Origin: Deltaproteobacteria bacterium RBG_13_52_11
GTDB lineage: Bacteria; Desulfobacterota; B13-G15; RBG-16-54-18
NCBI GenBank assembly: GCA_001797745.1
Contig: MGQF01000069.1
Location: forward strand, 31,332 to 44,260
Length of the DNA: 12,929 nucleotides
Reading direction: 5' to 3'
Shown: piece after piece, positions 11,840 to 12,929 of the stretch
Numbering within the stretch: position 1 is the first letter of the stretch
Layout: the number at the start of each line of letters is the position of its first letter
The notes under the pieces: model-generated
What the model was told of the DNA's origin: nothing
The model's input: only the letters and a program-made list of their open reading frames with translations
Database searches by the model: none
Made by a program: the position numbers and the translations under genes

Positions 11840-12628
11840 TTAAGAGCCTGGCGGCCTATGATTGATACAATATGGCCTCGCCTTTTTTGAAATCTCGTTT
11901 AGGCGAGTAAATACCTTTCCGCACTCTCCACATTTGTATACAAATTTGCCTCCAATCAGCTTGTCAGCGTGATCCTGGAAATAGAACGGTGGCACTCGGA
12001 AGTCGAAGTCCAAATAGGAGAAGGATGTTTGACGATGTGATGCTTTCAATTCGTCCGGATGAGTTGTGGCAATAACAACATTCTTCGTGTACTCAGGATA
12101 AGCCGTCTTGACAGCAGGGAGAATGTCTGAATCCCCAGTTACGAGAATGTGAAAATCATGCGGTTGAGTAATGGCAGATCGAACCAAGAGGGCGACAACG
12201 GTCGTGTCAACTTGTTTTTCTTGGTAGGTCCGCGTTGCGAGTTTACGCACAATGTAATCCTTAATTGGCGGACGGAACACAGCATCGGATGAGTAGCCCA
12301 CTGTAAGGGCATCTTTAACAAAAGCGCCTCTTGCATATACGGACCTTTTCGTTTTTTCGATGTTCTCCGTTGTTAAGTCGAGGTAATGGCTGGGCCAATC
12401 GTCAAAATCAGGTGGGAGTTCAAAAATGGAGCAAGCAATGTAACAGCTGCCCACATGGTCGCAGGCACCGCCATTGTTCTGCACGAATTCGAGAAGCGCA
12501 GCATTGAGTTTCTGGAAGTCGAGCGGGAAACGTGTGTTCGGCTTCTCGGTTGTATTAGCAAGTGTCTGCCCGGCTGCACACTGCACGAGAAGCCAAGTCC
12601 CATCTATGAAGATGTTAATTGCTGACAT
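11840..12628 (-). CDS. NYN-domain (PIN-like) nuclease with a C-terminal Cys/His zinc-ribbon-like tail
   Basis: The 262-residue product starts after GGAGG. Its core is a NYN domain, a PIN-like metal-dependent RNase fold. The first acidic residue is Asp9 in 'NIFIDGTWLL', the second Asp141 in 'EKQVDTTVVALLVRSA', and the third and fourth Asp166/Asp168 in 'ILVTGDSDILPAV'. All four expected carboxylates are present, so the enzyme should be active. Residues 228-257 carry a metal-binding-like tail: 'YKCGECGKVF' (Cys233, Cys236) and 'RPYCINH' (Cys254, His257). The insert at about 20-100 with several cysteines is not typical and is not recognised. NYN proteins act in RNA processing or decay, and some are part of defence or toxin systems. 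Neighbours are element B, the membrane protein and a HicB-like antitoxin, consistent with an accessory island. Confidence 0.9.
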   Translation of the reverse strand: MSAINIFIDGTWLLVQCAAGQTLANTTEKPNTRFPLDFQKLNAALLEFVQNNGGACDHVGSCYIACSIFELPPDFDDWPSHYLDLTTENIEKTKRSVYARGAFVKDALTVGYSSDAVFRPPIKDYIVRKLATRTYQEKQVDTTVVALLVRSAITQPHDFHILVTGDSDILPAVKTAYPEYTKNVVIATTHPDELKASHRQTSFSYLDFDFRVPPFYFQDHADKLIGGKFVYKCGECGKVFTRLNEISKKARPYCINHRPPGS

Positions 12629-12803
12629 ATGATTCCTCCGTCAATCAGGATGGGAGCGTGGCGCGTTACTGGTTCATATCGGAAACTATTTCGCTTTTTG
12701 TCCATTTTTAGGATTATATACGGACGAGGGGCTGCAGGTCCATTAATTCCGTAATTTCATTCCCTCTCCATATATTTAGCTAGAGACCAGCCTTTTGCAG
12801 AAG

Positions 12804-12929
12804 CTAGGAGATATGGCTTTTACTCAGATCGTCAACAGTTTCTAGGTATGCCTGAATAGCGTCAGTAATATTTTCCAATGCCTCTTTTTCCGTATCACCC
12901 TGAGACCAGCACCCTGGCAACCCAGGGAC
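12804..12929 (-). CDS. hicB: HicB-family antitoxin, truncated by the window edge
   Basis: The minus-strand frame enters at the right edge and runs 41 residues to TAG at 12806-12804. It reads 'VPGLPGCWSQGDTEKEALEN' then 'ITDAIQAYLETVDDLSKS', a close match to the HicB core motif (LPGC.SQGDT.EEAL.NI.EAI..YL). HicB proteins have a partial RNase-H-like fold and often a DNA-binding tail; they neutralise the HicA mRNA interferase. No HicA-like sequence ('SGKEVVKAL' with a 'GSH' motif) is seen in the 175 bp on the downstream side, so a partner, if any, lies beyond the edge upstream of hicB. The product ends soon after the core, with no C-terminal helix-turn-helix. Orphan HicB-like proteins are also common, so a working toxin-antitoxin pair is not established. 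Confidence 0.85.
   Translation of the reverse strand, partial: VPGLPGCWSQGDTEKEALENITDAIQAYLETVDDLSKSHIS

Noticed and set aside
12629..12803. HicA toxin gene downstream of the HicB-like frame
   Set aside because: None of the three minus-strand frames shows a HicA motif or a continuous open frame of suitable length.
1..12929. Non-standard genetic code with TGA read as an amino acid, suggested by two TGA-interrupted frames
   Set aside because: The thioesterase and the 97-residue Cys-motif protein end naturally at TGA, and the second interrupted frame is better explained by a one-base slip.

Overview
The window looks like a stretch of a Gram-negative, probably anaerobic, bacterial chromosome, most likely of the Desulfobacterota/syntroph type. 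That is an inference from the gene mix: a branched-chain-type ABC substrate-binding lipoprotein, carboxymuconolactone decarboxylase (CMD) family proteins, a flavin enzyme of the old-yellow-enzyme (OYE) class, a SnoaL-like protein, bacteriohemerythrin and a PKD/CARDB exported protein. No rRNA, tRNA, CRISPR or intact insertion sequence was seen. Nearly all genes lie on the minus strand. Exceptions are the 5'-truncated thioesterase at the left edge and a small three-gene group at about 4.2-4.8 kb.

Layout. 1-3.3 kb: partial hotdog thioesterase (+), then on the minus strand a CMD protein, a small Cys-motif protein, a nitroreductase, a SnoaL/NTF2-like protein (with a 45-codon frame overlapping its stop) and the decayed remains of an OYE-family oxidoreductase. 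3.4-4.8 kb: a small lipoprotein gene broken by an in-frame TGA, a phased TTGAC cluster, and three tightly packed small plus-strand genes of unknown function, the first apparently frameshifted. 4.9-7.3 kb: bacteriohemerythrin with a palindrome over its probable -10 box, a strong terminator, an ABC substrate-binding lipoprotein, and a second CMD protein. 7.3-8.3 kb: a repeat element, a cupin, and a short-chain dehydrogenase (SDR) collapsed to its two ends. 8.6-10.1 kb: a large exported PKD/CARDB protein. 10.5-12.9 kb: an AT-rich membrane protein, a second structured repeat, a NYN-domain nuclease with a Cys/His tail, and the end of a HicB-type antitoxin. This last block has the look of an accessory or defence-type island.

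How the genes fit together. The left two thirds resemble a catabolic neighbourhood (uptake lipoprotein, thioesterase, redox and small auxiliary enzymes for aromatic, acyl-CoA or similar substrates), but the substrate cannot be read from the sequence. The most striking feature is gene decay. Two oxidoreductases (OYE and SDR) keep recognisable N- and C-terminal ends but have lost the middle. A lipoprotein frame continues for 61 codons past a TGA. A small plus-strand gene reads well only across a one-base slip. Two families of short repeats (1281/3373 and 7359/11689) sit among them. I found no clearly new multi-gene system. The best candidates for novelty are the NYN-nuclease plus membrane-protein pair and the small plus-strand operon.
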